Origin: Dolomedes plantarius
Lineage: Eukaryota; Arthropoda; Arachnida; Araneae; Dolomedidae
Direction of reading: 5' to 3'
NCBI GenBank assembly: GCA_907164885.2
Contig: OU015501.1
Coordinates: 63,852,193-63,916,192, forward strand
Length of the DNA stretch: 64,000 nt
Positions 34,394-46,599 of this stretch are shown here, piece by piece. The translations under genes and the position numbers were made by a program. The notes under the pieces are model-generated. The model searched no databases and had not been told where the DNA came from. It saw only the letters and a list, made by a program, of their open reading frames with translations. Every line of letters begins with the position of its first letter. Position 1 is the first letter of the stretch.

Positions 34394-37090
34394 TTGCAGC
34401 TACTTATCAATACAATAATGCCCGTAACCATGTTATATTATTTTACGTATGTCTAGGACTTTTTTAATGCTATACATGCACCTCTTGGGAAAGGGAATGC
34501 TTTAAAATATTTATGGGGAATTAAAGCAAAATGAAACCCTAATCGCGAACCTCAAAAGTCGAAACGGCTTTCTTCAGCAGGAACTGAGTTAGAGTAAACC
34601 TACATTGTAAACAATGCAAGAAAATGCATTGACAATGCAAGACCACGGCAAAAAATAGTTTTTATATATTTGGAAATTAGAATGAATATTTTATAAATCA
34701 TTTCAGCGAAAGGGCTGTATTACATCTTACAATGTCTTAGGAAGAGAAATCCCTTCCATCTCTCAGGCAGCAAAACGATTCCCTTTACAAAAATTTAAAG
34801 ACTAAATAACCCCAGGATTTTAAAAATATTCATAAATTGCTCTTAAATAGAAAATAAAATACCTGAAGATCCTAGATTCATTCTTTCAACGAGGAATAAA
34901 AAACCTTAAAACCTAAATTCCAAATAAATTTGAATTTATATAGGTTTTCATATAGATATTTCTTCTCAATGTTAGTGACTGGAACATGCAAAATGGAAAT
35001 CTTGGGATCAAAGAATCTATTCATACAATAAACACCAGGAAATAGATTTACAAACAGTGTAACAAAAGTATTTAAAAGTCATTTGTTTACACATTTCTAA
35101 AATTATAAATGGTATTAGTGTTTTAGAAATCCGTTTGACTCCCAAAAAGGTTATTATTAGGTTTATTACATGCATAATATATTTAAATGACAAATCAATA
35201 GTTATTATAAAGGAAATTATTAAAGAATTATACTTTTGTAGAATTAATTAATTGTCAGCATATTTTTGAACGTATCTTCAAAACATAATGACGTATTTTT
35301 CATTAGATAACTCAAGTCAAGATATTTTCGAAATATCAAATATATTATTTGTGTGTGTACACATGTGCTATTTATTATATTATGATATTTAATAAACTGA
35401 GACTTAATGATTAATGTTTCATAATTTAATGAAATAAATTTTATGACCAATTACCCGATGAGAAACATTAAAAAAAGGGAGACAAGAATTACTGATTAAA
35501 ACAAATGCTTTTCTTGACAGCATATAATTAACACAAACATTTTTTATGACGAAATGATCAACAAATTGGAAATACTATCACTAGAAGACAGTTGTTATTT
35601 TCGGGATTTCTTTCATGCAATTTTTAATCCCTCAAAAAAGCAAAAAAAGTATTTTATTGATTATCTCGAATAATGTTCTAGAAGTGTAACACTTTTTCCT
35701 TACGGTAAAAACCCTATGCTTTTATTAAATAATCTTATTAGTGCAGATTTATAAATCAATATAACACATCTTTGGTATTTCACTCTTAGATTTGATTTAT
35801 TTACGCAACGAAATAAAACAATAAATTGGATACTGGATCGCTAATAAAATAATATAATGCCTTATAGTACGGATATTCATGAAAAGATAATATATAATGC
35901 AAAAAGTTTATCACAGTACTATTGATTTTAGTTATCAAATGAAGTAATTACATGATACCAAAAAATACTGAATTTTTATAATCAATAGCTTTTCTGCTAA
36001 TTAGGAGGCCTGCGATGCTAAGTATATATATATCACTTCTTTTAGGAATTTGTTCAGGAACGTAATTCATATAAAAAGAAAAAAATAGTAACAGACAGAA
36101 GAAAAGAAATATTCAACTGAAGTCTGATGGAATCGTATTAGTAATTATATTTGGAACATTAAAAATTCATAGCACTTTTAAGGTGTTAGGAGAAAAGATA
36201 AATGAAGGAGTTAATTTTGCTATAATATGAAGAAGTAGAAACATATTCCTTCAGTATAAATCACTGAATATGTAACAAGTTAAGAGTGACAGAAAGTTTA
36301 GTTGAAGGGAAATAATCGTAACAAGTATTACAGTTCATCCTTTTATTGAATAATTCTTTTATACTTAAATTTACATTTTATTTAAAATCATTGTTTAATT
36401 CTAGCGTTGAAACATAAGATTTCATAAAATTTTCTATTAAGATTTTATTGCAGAATTCGTAAAGTAACTTTAAAAGATTAAATTTTTTTTTCATAATAAT
36501 AAATATTTTAAAAATGATTGTACGAGAGCAACTTCAAAATTATATTCTTAGTTTAACTCTGAGAATAAAACATTCTGTTTAATTGCACATCAAGTTTTTG
36601 TAGTAAAAATACGTAGTACAGGTTTGTTTAACGATAACCCCCTTGTATATCTATTCGTAATTAGCTTTCGGTATAGATATGACAGAATCAAGATGCATGA
36701 ATGCTGTACTGTTTAATTAAGGATTCAATTCTGACAGGATAAAGACGTAACTTGAATGGATTGTATGACAATTAAAAATATATCTGGGATAAAATATTCT
36801 GGTCATTTCTATGCTATAGAGAAGAACTTTGGCAGAAATTTTCATTTAGTTGGAGACAGTCTTGTTATTTATAGATAATCATGCAAGTTGTGTTTTTTTT
36901 CTGATGCATTCTTGCAAAGATTAAGCACCACATTGGTCTGTCAACAGAATTCAGCTGATTTTCATTTATGAAAAAAATTAGGAATTTTGTTGGGAAATAT
37001 ATGAAAACAAAATTATTGATAATGATTATAATTTCTATTTATTTTTTAAGAATTCACATTTTAAAAAAGCTATGCACACACACAAACAAA
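34394..37090. other. No recognisable feature
   Basis: Very AT-rich sequence without coding frame, RNA or recognisable repeat. Confidence 0.55.
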
Positions 37091-37304
37091 TATATCGAGT
37101 GAGCCAAAAGTTCGTAAAAACTTTAAATATTTATAAAAAGGAAGAAATTATGATAAAGAAGTGCGGTTTGCAAGAAAGGGCTCACCAGGAAGTCTGATTT
37201 TTTTAACAGCAAAATGAAAATTAGTTAAAAAGTCACCAGTAGGGGGCGCTGACAACCCGAAACACAATGGACAGACAATAGTACGTTCCATTCATTTATT
37301 CTTG

Positions 37305-37812
37305 CTATAACAATTGTTCACCATGACCTCCAGAGCATTGTACGACGCAACTAAGGCGACTAACAACACCCGTTACAGCTGAATGCAACATGTCAGAATG
37401 AATTGCAGAAACCTCACGAGGGATAGAATCTTTGAGTTCGGCCAATATTGAAGGGGATAAACAGTACACAAGGGATTTTAAATAGCCCCACAGCCAGAAA
37501 TTGACAAGAGTGAGGTCAGGTGATCGTGGGGGGCCATGCGATCTTGTAACCTCGACTGATCACTCTGTCTTCACCAAAGGTACTCAATACGAATCGTTTC
37601 ACTGGATTGGCATAGTATGGCGGTGTGCCATCCTGCATCAAACTTATTACAGATAACACATCTCTTTGATTTAATGCGGGCACTACTTTGGCACGCAAAA
37701 GAGTGAGATAACTCTCAGCGGTCAATGTGCACGTTTTCCATGCCAGACATTGGACACGATTCTTCAATGGTCCGACACTGAAAGATGTGGTAAAACCACT
37801 GCAGACTGTCAA
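37305..37812 (-). pseudogene. Mariner-like transposase, C-terminal half
   Basis: On the minus strand, frame 37516-37812 contains LTAESYLTLLRAKVVPAL and VISLMQDGTPPYYANPVKRF, the block with the second catalytic Asp ('QDG.PPHY'). A one-base shift near 37515 leads into a second frame with PPRSPDLTLVNFWLWGYLKS and a C-terminus ending GGHGEQLL before TAG at 37305-37307. In that second block the expected third catalytic Asp of 'SPDL.P.DFFLWG' is replaced by Asn in LVNFWLWG. The N-terminal DNA-binding part and first Asp are absent. A mariner-like terminus (GAGTGAGCCAAAAGTTCGTA) lies downstream at about 37098, so the 3' end of the element probably extends to there. Confidence 0.75.
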
Positions 37813-37819
37813 CTTGGGT

Positions 37820-38169
37820 GAATGCAGTGAATGCGTCTTGTATTCACGAGTATTCGACGTCGTGTTGTGATGATAATTAATAGCTTTTTTAAATAATTAA
37901 CGTTTATTTTAATCTCGGGTTTTGAGTTAATTAAGTTTAAGTAAAGTAAGTAATTAAATTGAAGTAGATCATCACATGTTATACCTTATTGTTAAAAAGT
38001 TGATAAAAATAATAAGCCTTATTTTGAAATAATTGTGAGGTGGCTGGTATGTATTTTTGGCTGGTGAATTTTTGGGTTTTTATTTAATGAATGAATGCAA
38101 AATTAAAGTGTGTATTTTTTTAAATTTGTTAGTCCTTCCTTTTGAGATAATCCCCTTTTTGTCAGTTGT
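37820..38169. other. No recognisable feature
   Basis: AT-rich spacer between the mariner fragment and the CpG-rich block. Confidence 0.5.
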
Positions 38170-38640
38170 TTGTAAACCGAGACATGGTCGTGGACACTTT
38201 CCCCGAACGTTGGAACGGGGCTTTGGAATGTTGATGATCGTAGCAGATACGAGAGCGTTTCCTCCGCGGTTGAATACAGCGATTCGAAGATGCCCTGTAA
38301 GTTTTCAAGGAGGAAATAAGTAACCAACAATGATTATGTGAAATAGAGGAAAAAAATCAACGATGAGTGGAAGAAAAGATTTCTTCGGCCATTGCAGAAT
38401 TTCAACGTTTTCCTCGTCCGAGATTGACGGCGCGGATTGGAACTTCTTATTTCCCGCGGAGTCCAAAGTGAAAAATCGTAGCGTCGTCTCGGGAGCAGAG
38501 GGGGTGACAGATTACAGAGGCCTCAGGAGAGGAAGAAGCGAGGAGCTGACCCCAGACCCATGATGGAGAGATGATAGCGGAACGGAAAGGTCCGGCGACG
38601 TTTATGTCTTGTCGTCATGCACGCTTTAAAAAATGGCGTT
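38170..38640. promoter_or_regulatory. CpG-rich block, possible host promoter or first exon
   Basis: In a strongly AT-rich window this ~470-bp stretch is conspicuously rich in CG dinucleotides (for example GGCGCGGATTGG, TTTCCCGCGGAG, AGCGTCGTCTCGG, GGTCCGGCGACG). It contains a splice-donor-like CCTGTAAGT (GT at 38297) and an ATG in fair context at 38363 that opens a 66-codon frame (MSGRKDFFGHCRISTFSSSE...) with no recognised domain. No transposon terminus is seen. Either a 5' end of a host gene or part of an unrecognised repeat would explain it. Confidence 0.3.
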
Positions 38641-38649
38641 GAGGCTCCC

Positions 38650-39536
38650 CTCATGACCGTAAAATTATAGATTTTTTTAAGTGCTGCAGCATTTAATTTG
38701 GTAATATATTTTTTATTTCCCTTTTTTATTATTTAATTTTTCTTTAGTCTTCTTTTGATTTTTTTACTTTATCACTTTTCATTTAAACTTTTTTTTTCAC
38801 CAGCCACCATGATAGTAAAGGTTATATTAATAGTAAATTGAATTGCAAATAACCAAGATATTTTTGTGATTAATATGAGTTTATTGGAAGGAGATGTTGG
38901 AATCCTCAGGTGATTAAATCATTTTTGTTAAGTTATAGTGTAATATTGTGAAGGAGATCGAAATGAATAAATTTGTTATGTTAATGTATATCTTGTCATG
39001 TCGGTCTTTACTGTTGAATTAAATTTCTAATTTTCAGCTTTAGGTTTTTTTTTCAGCAGATTTGATTTTCTTGAGTTTTCTGTTAGGTGAAGTAATTTTA
39101 TTTTTAGGTGTACTCCAATGTTAGATAAGTAATTTTAATTGAATTAATTGCATTTTCCTTTTGGCTCATAAACCACCACAGTGGTGCAATCAGTAAATCG
39201 AACCTAGTGTAATTTTTAATTATATTATGGGTTATTAGCATTAAAAAAAAACACATCGCAAATTTTCCATCTAACTTAATGTACTAATCACTATGGCTAT
39301 TATTGAAGTAAATTTAATTGAAACGTAGTATTAATTGTAAATTGATATTAAAGATTGTAAAGAGTTAACCTAACTTCAATTAGTAATTATAATATAAAGT
39401 TTTAAAGTACCCCATCACAATATTTTCGTCGCCACACGTCGCCCATGTACGAGTGTTCTCGGTATTAATATCCCCGTGTAGTGAGTGTAATAGTTTATTT
39501 TGGCTGTGATTGTATTGTGGTGACCTAATATATTAA
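38650..39536. other. No recognisable feature
   Basis: AT-rich sequence with T-runs. Nothing recognised up to the left end of the unclassified transposon copy B. Confidence 0.5.
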
Positions 39537-39539
39537 TAA

Positions 39540-41321
39540 CACAGGCCTGCAACCAAAAAAGTGTTTAGAAACCAATAGCTGATACTAATAGATTTTTGGA
39601 CGCTGATATCAGGAAAAATAGTAAAAAAATTCCATGACGTACCAATTTTTCAAAACATTGAAAATTGAAAAAATTGAAAATTTCACAAATTGAAAGTTTT
39701 TATTTTCGTAGCCACCAATAGATAGTGTTAATTAAGGAAGGGGATGAGCATATAGTGTAATAAGTCGTCATTACTGGAGAAAACTGGAGATTTTTCTGTC
39801 TGTGGTGCGCAAAAAAACGGATAAAAAGAAACAATCTAAAGAATCTGCCGAACTCTTAGGGTCTAGGCTAGAGCAAAAGAACTTATTGGCTGCTGGTATC
39901 TCTTTCTCATGGTTCAGAAAAAGAGAAACAGATTTCGTTCCATACTTTTCTCAAGATAGTGGCTTGGTTTACTGTAGCAATATCCCTGGATTGATGGAGG
40001 ATTTTAATATACAGTATGACGTGAACGAGTGGAGGCTCTTTATTGACTCCTCAAAAAGAAGCCTCAAAGCAGTGATTCTGCCTAATGGCAGCAAGTATGC
40101 TTCAGTGCAATTAGGACATTCTGTGTACCTGAAAGAATCTTACGTGAATTTAGCTTTGATTCTCACCCCTTTGAAATATAAAGAACATGGATGGGTGATA
40201 TGCGGTGATCTAAAATTGCTTTCCATGCTTCTTGGACAACAAGCAGGAAACACCATGTACCCTTGCTTCTTGTATGAATGGGACAGTCGGGATATAAAGA
40301 ATCATTGGATCAAAAAGGAGTGGCCGCAAAGGAAAGCATTAACACCTGGAAACAAAATTGTAGTAAAAGAAAGTTTGGTTGATCCCAGGAGGGTCCTGTT
40401 GCCTCCACTTCACATCAAGCTTGGCTTGATGAAACAGTTTGTTAAAGCTCTATTAAAAGAAGGAGAGTAATTTAAATACCTAGGCAACAATTTTCCAGGA
40501 CTATCGGAAGCAAAAATAAAGGAAGGTGTTTTCGTAGGTCCAGATATTCGGAAACTTTTTAAAGACGAAGTGTTTGAAAGTAAAATCCTTTCGAGGGAAA
40601 AAGAGGCCTGGAGAGATTTCAAAGAAGTTGTCACAAAATTCCTCGGGAACGTTAAGGACACCAACTATAAATCTATCGTGGAAAACATGTTGATGAAATT
40701 CAAAGACTTAGGTTGTTCAATGAGTTTGAAAGTTAATTTTTTAAATTCGCATTTGGACAACTTTCCCTTTTTGGTGCAGTTACTGATCTTGGTGCAATTA
40801 GTGAAGAACAGGGTTAAAGATTTCACCAAGTTATCAAAGACATGGAGCTTAGATACCAAGGTAAAGGGAAAGTCAATATGATGGGGACTACTGTTGGATG
40901 CTACACAGAGAAGTCCCGCGTACTGATTACAACAGACTAAGTGCCAAAACGAGCTTTCAGGGAAAAAGGAAAAGAAAGCATTAAGGATATCTGAATCCAG
41001 GATGTATTAAACAATGGTAACCATTAAATATTCTCAATAATATAATTTCTAATTAATATATATTTAGCAAATAATTTCCAATTGTTTTATATATTAATTC
41101 ATTCGTAAATAAAACACTTCAAAATATTTTGAAAAGACCGTCTTCTCCCCAGAATATGTACAGTAGGCTTTCTTGTCCATATATTCAAGCCCATTTTGTG
41201 AAAAATCATTACGTGATGGAGAAAAACGGATGCCATATTTGAAATCAGCACACCAAATAATATAAAATTCAGTCATTACATTTCAAACACTTTTCAATGA
41301 CTTAAATTTTGCAGGCCTGTG
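39540..41321 (+). mobile_element. Unclassified TIR DNA transposon, copy B
   Basis: The ends share CACAGGCCTGCAA as a perfect 13-bp inverted repeat, followed by looser similarity including AAAGTGTTT. TAA flanks both sides (39537-39539 and 41322-41324). The 1,782-bp element encodes a plus-strand homologue of copy A's protein. The repeated finding of the same ends and flank at two loci in one window establishes this as a mobile family. Confidence 0.82.
39802..40984 (+). pseudogene. Transposase-like protein of the unclassified TIR family, copy B
   Basis: This copy is better preserved than A. From ~39820 a single frame reads ESAELLGSRLEQKNLLAAGI, VYCSNIPGLMEDFNIQYD, WRLFIDSSKRSLKAVILPNG, LGHSVYLKESYVNLALIL, HGWVICGDLKLLSMLLGQQA, MYPCFLYEWDSRDIKNHWIK and LLPPLHIKLGLMKQFVKALL. 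It meets a TAA at 40468 and continues in the same frame with YLGNNFPGLSEAKIKEGVF and EAWRDFKEVVTKFLGNVKD to about 40760. A frameshift follows, then a stop within the SEEQG motif, then another shift into a tail with YCWMLHREVPRTDYNRL ending at TAA 40982. The second Cys of the PCFLC pair is Tyr here. No N-terminal ATG or acidic N-terminal part is visible, so the 5' end is truncated or lost. Function is inferred from the TIR context only. Confidence 0.75.
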
Positions 41322-41324
41322 TAA

Positions 41325-41830
41325 TTATCAATATTTAATCATCTTTTTTTCATTAGTTAATTTTCTTTCCGACCCTCTTCTTCCATTGGTCTGCATATCT
41401 ATTATTTTAATTTCTCTTCATTTCTGGTCTTGGGATGTGCCGCCTATAATTTTAGATCTGTCTACCTCCTTTATTCTCACGCTTCGCGACATCGTTTTTA
41501 AATATTGCTCTTCCCGTTTTTCCAGTTACCACAAATTTCCCCCATATATTGCATTTACTTCTTTTTCATCTATCTGTCTACAAATCCGCTCCCTGCTGCA
41601 CACCATTTTTCTATATGTTTACAGTTTTTGATAGTCTTAGCTATCATTGCCACTGTTCTTATTGTTTCGTTCCAGGTTGTATTTCCTCTTTCAATCTTGT
41701 CCTTGTCCTCTCCCTTGCGGTTTCCGGTATTCCAAGTATCCGGACTTCCTTTCCCCTGATACATTCACCTTGTACCCTTGACCACTATGCGTTTCATGAA
41801 TTTTCACGCGGATTCTTCCCTTTAATGGAA
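41325..41830. other. No recognisable feature
   Basis: Pyrimidine-rich sequence giving several overlapping hydrophobic frames. These are composition artefacts; nothing is recognised. Confidence 0.5.
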
Positions 41831-41836
41831 ATTCTT

Positions 41837-42299
41837 TTATGTTACCCACGACAGTGAGAAGTGGGCCTCATCCGTCCAGAAAACGTTGAATAACCATTGA
41901 GGGTCGCTTTCAATTCTTGCCATAGCCGACTCGCCAAACGATTTCCTCATATGCGTGTCTCCCGGTTGTAACTCCTGCAGTGACTGCAATTTGTAGGGAT
42001 AGTGATGCAATATCCCGTGGAGGATACGTCGAATCGATGAGCGAGGCACATCTAATATCCTTCCAGCTTTGTGAGCCCTGCTATTCCCGGTGGACGATTC
42101 CGCCGCCATAACGGTTTCCGCCAACGAGGGTCTTCCCCTCTGTGGCCGATCCTCCAAAGAAGAGCCAGTTTCTTCGAAGCGTTTGACAAGCTTCAGTATT
42201 TCAGCACACGGTATTCGTCCTCAGTCCATTCGCCATGCGACATTTTTGCAACGCAACAGTTGCTGACTCTCCGTTCAAATAGAACAGCTTCACCACCAT

Positions 42300-42300
<1 letters not shown>
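41837..42300 (-). pseudogene. Mariner-like transposase, N-terminal half
   Basis: Minus strand. A first part near 42170-42290 reads in pieces as LFYLNGESATVALQK and LVKRFEETGSSLEDRPQRGR (helix-turn-helix region and the 'GRP' linker). The main frame 41837-42157 continues with SLAETVMAAE, GRILDVPRSSIRRILHGIL (second helix-turn-helix), HYPYKLQSLQELQPGD and WLFNVFWTDEAHFSL, which holds the first catalytic Asp. Similarity stops right after that motif, so the second Asp, third acidic residue and C-terminus are absent. At least one frameshift separates the two pieces. The N-terminal edge is cut by the TA array at 42302. A truncated, inactive fragment. Confidence 0.8.

Positions 42301-42301
<1 letters not shown>

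Positions 42302-42350
<49 letters not shown>
42302..42350. repeat. (TA)n microsatellite
   Basis: About 49 bp of TA between a truncated mariner fragment and an LTR-like unit. Confidence 0.95.
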
Positions 42351-42354
<4 letters not shown>

Positions 42355-43024
42355 ATAATAACGCCCCACTAATATTAATTGTCCTATATCTAACGCGTAT
42401 CTTAATTTTCCCTCAATAAAACCCAGCCCTATTTGAAAAACGAAATGGAAATTATCTAATATTCTCTTTAACGCATAAGCGGGAAAGTTATATTTAGACT
42501 TCCGTGATCTCGACCCCCTTCGAGGAAATACCACGTGATCGGGGTCAACCAATTAAAAGAATTCTAAGCCTAGCGGCAAGATCGGAAGTTACTCAGCATA
42601 AAAGGCAAGACAGGGCGATTTCGCGCTCTCTTCTTAGTTGGCGCTGTTTAATTACGTCCTTGCTCGCTGTCCGCGTACTGTTCCAAAATATATTAGAATG
42701 TAATCATATTCGATACTCCAGCCTAGGCAGATACGGGCTGTCCGTTGACGTTATTGTCAAACATCATGTCGTCAGCGTGTGCCAAGTCATTCAACTATGT
42801 ATAGCAATGTATCTTCTCTGATGTCTTGAAGTTTGGTTCCATGGAATAAAATATTTCAAGCGTTCATCGTGTTCCTGTTCTTTCCTGATGTGTTTATGTG
42901 TGAATCCATCTCCTGTACCGGTATACTAGAAGTAATTACCACTCTGGCTACGTCTACATTGTCGTGTTTCGTGTACTCTACAAAGTTAAAGTTATTCGTA
43001 CGTTGAAGTACCCTTTACGTTTCA
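42351..43024 (+). repeat. LTR-like unit (possible solo LTR)
   Basis: It starts TGTAATAATAACGCC exactly at the end of a TA array. A poly(A)-type AATAAA lies at about 42844-42851, followed by a T/C-rich stretch. A TTTCA end at about 43024 is again followed by a TA run (43028 onward). The body is GC-richer than its flanks. The right boundary is uncertain; an alternative end is TCTACA at about 42960. No coding region is adjacent. Confidence 0.35.
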
Positions 43025-43038
43025 TTTATATATATATA

Positions 43039-43287
43039 TCGCAGCTGGGCAAGAAAAGTGATACAAGTCAAAAAATGAAAATTTTGAGGTTATATCATTG
43101 ATAAATGATATGTATGAAGTGCCCCATCGTGCTCGAAAAGCGACACAACTCTATCTCGCAATTTGTCCACCTGCAGGCAGTTGTGTCAGATTTATTGTAG
43201 GGTAGTTCAATTTATATAGTATTCTTTAAGTTGATTTTCTCAAATGCTGTATTTTTGAGTTGTGTCACTTTTCTTGCCCGGGTGCGA
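43039..43287. mobile_element. MITE with ~37-bp inverted repeats
   Basis: The left end TCGCAGCTGGGCAAGAAAAG and the reverse complement of the right end TCGCACCCGGGCAAGAAAAG match and continue through GTGA(T/C)ACAA(G/C)TCAAAAA. At 249 bp there is no coding capacity. Flanks are TA-rich, so the target duplication cannot be read. Superfamily unknown. Confidence 0.75.
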
Positions 43288-43479
43288 TTATAAATATAAT
43301 CATTTTTTTACACTGTTGTTTCACCACAATCAGCCAAGACTGTACCTGATATTGTTAGGCGAGCATTGAACTCTGAGGAAAATGCACGACATTGCTACAT
43401 TTCGCAGAACGGTGCTATTTTGAGTCTACAACGGAATTCAGAAAAAAAAATCCCCAAATGTTGTCTCATAATTCAAGTG

Positions 43480-43521
43480 CGGCTTATACACCTACGCGGC
43501 CTATACACTAGCAAATACGGT
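43480..43521. repeat. Possible DNA-transposon terminus
   Basis: GCGGCTTATACACCTACGCGGCCTATACACTAG holds two copies of GCGGC(T/C)TATACAC and, reverse-complemented, starts with GTATTTGCTAGTG. It resembles termini of some pogo-like elements. I found no partner in the neighbourhood. Confidence 0.3.
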
Positions 43522-43579
43522 ATGTTTATGTGTGTGTGGGTTTATTTTCAATTCCCTTTCATTTTTTGACAATTTAACT

Positions 43580-46500
43580 TAACCCTCTTCCCAATTTCAT
43601 AATCAATATGTATAACGCTCCTTAATCTTATTTCCATGATGAATTCTTCTTGATATGTCTATGGACAGATTTGAGCCCTATATCTTGCTGACGACACACC
43701 TCCGATTCTCTAAACAACCTCGAAAATTATTTTCGCTGAATGTTCTGTTTTCAAAGACTTTGGAATCTGCGCAGCTTAAATGAAATCGCTAGGAAGCTCA
43801 CAGAAAACTGCTTTAATTGATAATCGTTAAAACATTAGATCTCACTATGTAGCTTAAAGTATGAGTCGAGGGAACCTTTTACCCACTAAAAGAAGCATTA
43901 TAACCCGAGAGCTTGGAGGAAAAAGTCGTTTTACATGCTTGGAGGATGTCGTTACCGTTTTGTGGCTTTTTAATATCTTAAGGAGATAATTAAAATATTT
44001 TAAGTTCAAGCATTTCAGTATCCATTCAAAAACTATGTATTTATATGCATGATAAAATATGGGCAATATCTTCCAATTTTGTAATAGCTCAGTATTAGCA
44101 GTTTAAAAAAATTTGAATAAATTCTATTGCAGAATCTACGTGCAAGTAAATTATAACGCAGCGTCTAACGTATATCCACAGATTTTTTTTTTTTTACAAA
44201 AAAGCTCGAATATACTCTCTCTTTAAGTTTTAATCGGTCGTAAATTGAATATGGGAGAGAATATAAAGCCACACATAAAAACATAGCAGGCAGTATAAAT
44301 GGCAATATAAACATAATAATTATTACAACAGAGCTTTGCAGTGAAATGTATTGAGCAGGTTGTAACAGTTTAAACGAACTACATTTAATGTAAAAGATAA
44401 TCTAGACGAAGCGGTTTTTAGTAATTGAAAATAATAATCTTTCAATTCATAATATATTTTAGCTAAATATTTCCTTTATATTTCATGTATTTCTCCTAAA
44501 CGCTTTATAACTGTTATATGCTCTTTGAAATGAAATCAATGAGTTGACATATTCTTCTTCTAAACCTGCCAAAAATGAACATAATTCCAGTGCAAAAAAG
44601 GAAAAATGCTAATGAGATCCAAAGTATATTAAAAATAGTGGTTAATAAATCCGCAATTTCTGACAAGTAATCCCATCCAAATTTTATGTTGAACAATGTT
44701 TTAGAATAGTGAACAACTGTGCAAGTATGTTTGACGAATTCAATCATTTCCCAAAATTACATTTACTGTATGAGATCGCTCTCTTTAGTACTGCAAAAGA
44801 TTTTGATTTCATGTGGCTGAAGTATTATACTTCATTATGTAAAGTACATTCAAATAATAAACAACGGATTTGAAGAAAGTCTACAGACAACTGTATAAGG
44901 GGTTTCATACAATTTCACTGTTTCATAAAAGAATCCATTTACAAAAAATTTACTAACATTTGAAATATTTGTTCTTCTGTAAAAAAAATCTTCGACTGTT
45001 TTTTCAACTTTCGTTACTGAGAAAGAAATATATTACTGTACAATAGATATCCATTCTGTAATGAAGAACGGTACAATATAAAGGAGAGTTCAGACGGTAT
45101 CATATATCCGTAAGGTAAAAGTTCAGGAGGGGTAGGAATCGCACGTGAAGACAGTCCGCATATTCTATGACGCAGATTGGCACTATGTATATTCAAAATC
45201 GATGACTCTGTAGTATGACGAAAAAGTCCGTCTTTCAAGGCTGGAAATTTGCCTCAAAAGATTTTATCAAGTACAGTTGGTATGATGAAGGATCAGAACA
45301 CTTGAGAGACAGCGATCAGGAAACAATACCACTGGCCGGATTTTAGACGAAGTAATAACTAATCCGTTGAGCACCGGAGTAACCTGGAAACCACGCTACC
45401 AACATTCAACGAGATGAAATAAACTTCTAACTATTATAAAATCCAGTCTACAACTTTTCAAATAAAAATACTTTTATTTTTAAATTGGATTATTCGAAGA
45501 ACGACTGGTTTCACAAATAATAACATCGTACATGATGGAGATCTCCATAAAACTGCATACAGTAAGGACCTTGCCGGTCTAACAAAGAGTAGGAGACACA
45601 AGTATGAGCGACCGAACAGGTACGCTAGTAATGCACTTATGACAATTATTCCAGCAAAAGAAAATGGCTTCTCCCACAGGGTCGAGCCGAAGCTCTTACC
45701 TGGGGGAGGCTACAAATTTCACACACACAGTAAGTTGTCCGCAGTGATATCCACTTTTTAAATCTGGACAGAGCGGGGAAAGAAGTAAGGTTGCCATGCA
45801 CGGAAAACCACCAAGCGTGGAAGAGGCCAAAAATAATGTGCCAACAACCTTGCGAGTGCAATAGAAAACGGCGAAGAACGCGCCAAGCTAAGTACTTAAG
45901 TATCACCAAGAACTCGTATTGATCTCGGCATACAGTGACGTCAGCAGACTGCTTTTTTCGAAGAAAAACGACAACCTGGACCCCGATGCGAGGCTAGTAC
46001 GACCCAAGCCTGGACCCCAAAGTGAAGCTCGCTATTAAAAACAAACTAGCTCACCGTACAGATGTTAATAATAAGACACGTCCGAACTATCCTATTGCAC
46101 ATGGTAACACTGAGTACAAAGGCGATTGACACGTAAACGCCCTGCTTTTAAGCCTACACCGGCGGACGTGAAAAAATTAGACATTAAACTGAGTCCAGCT
46201 AGGAATTCCGGGAAATACAATTATCTTTAAGAAAACCTTTACTGGGCCAGAACACACACGAAGCGTGGGAATCCAGCAACGACCACGAGGAATGGTCAAA
46301 ATAGCGACCATATATTAATTGAAAGAAAGTAAACTAAAGTATAAAATTTGGACTAGGATTATTAAAAGTTAATCGAAGAGGTTAGATTTAATTAATAAAA
46401 CCTGTACCGAAAAATCATCGTTAAAATTACATACATTTACATATTCGCTAAAATGTACTGATCTTTTAATGTACTGAACGTGTGCAGTAAATATTGTTGT

Positions 46501-46590
46501 CTGCCAATGAAGAGCACTTGGCAGACAACAATTCATTAAGAAATTCCCACTTAAACCGCGAGAATCATTTGTTGCTTTCAATGGAGGCAA
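43580..46590. other. No recognisable gene; GC-richer block at 45.0-46.3 kb
   Basis: The first half is AT-rich. From about 45,000 to 46,310 GC rises noticeably and phrases such as CCTGGACCCC repeat (about 45976 and 46010), but no long frame, terminal repeat or recognisable protein appears. It may be an old non-coding element such as a large LTR. Confidence 0.35.
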
Positions 46591-46599
46591 CGTATAGGT

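Noticed and set aside
41386..41857. Several overlapping hydrophobic frames
   Set aside because: They arise from pyrimidine-rich composition and overlap in all frames without conserved motifs.
42193..42552. Frames with IYIYIY near 42.3 kb
   Set aside because: They read through the TA array; only the mariner-derived part is real protein sequence.
43320..43569. Tc1-like fragment (reads SAKTVPDIVRRAL)
   Set aside because: Only about a dozen residues resemble a Tc1 helix-turn-helix; too short to support.
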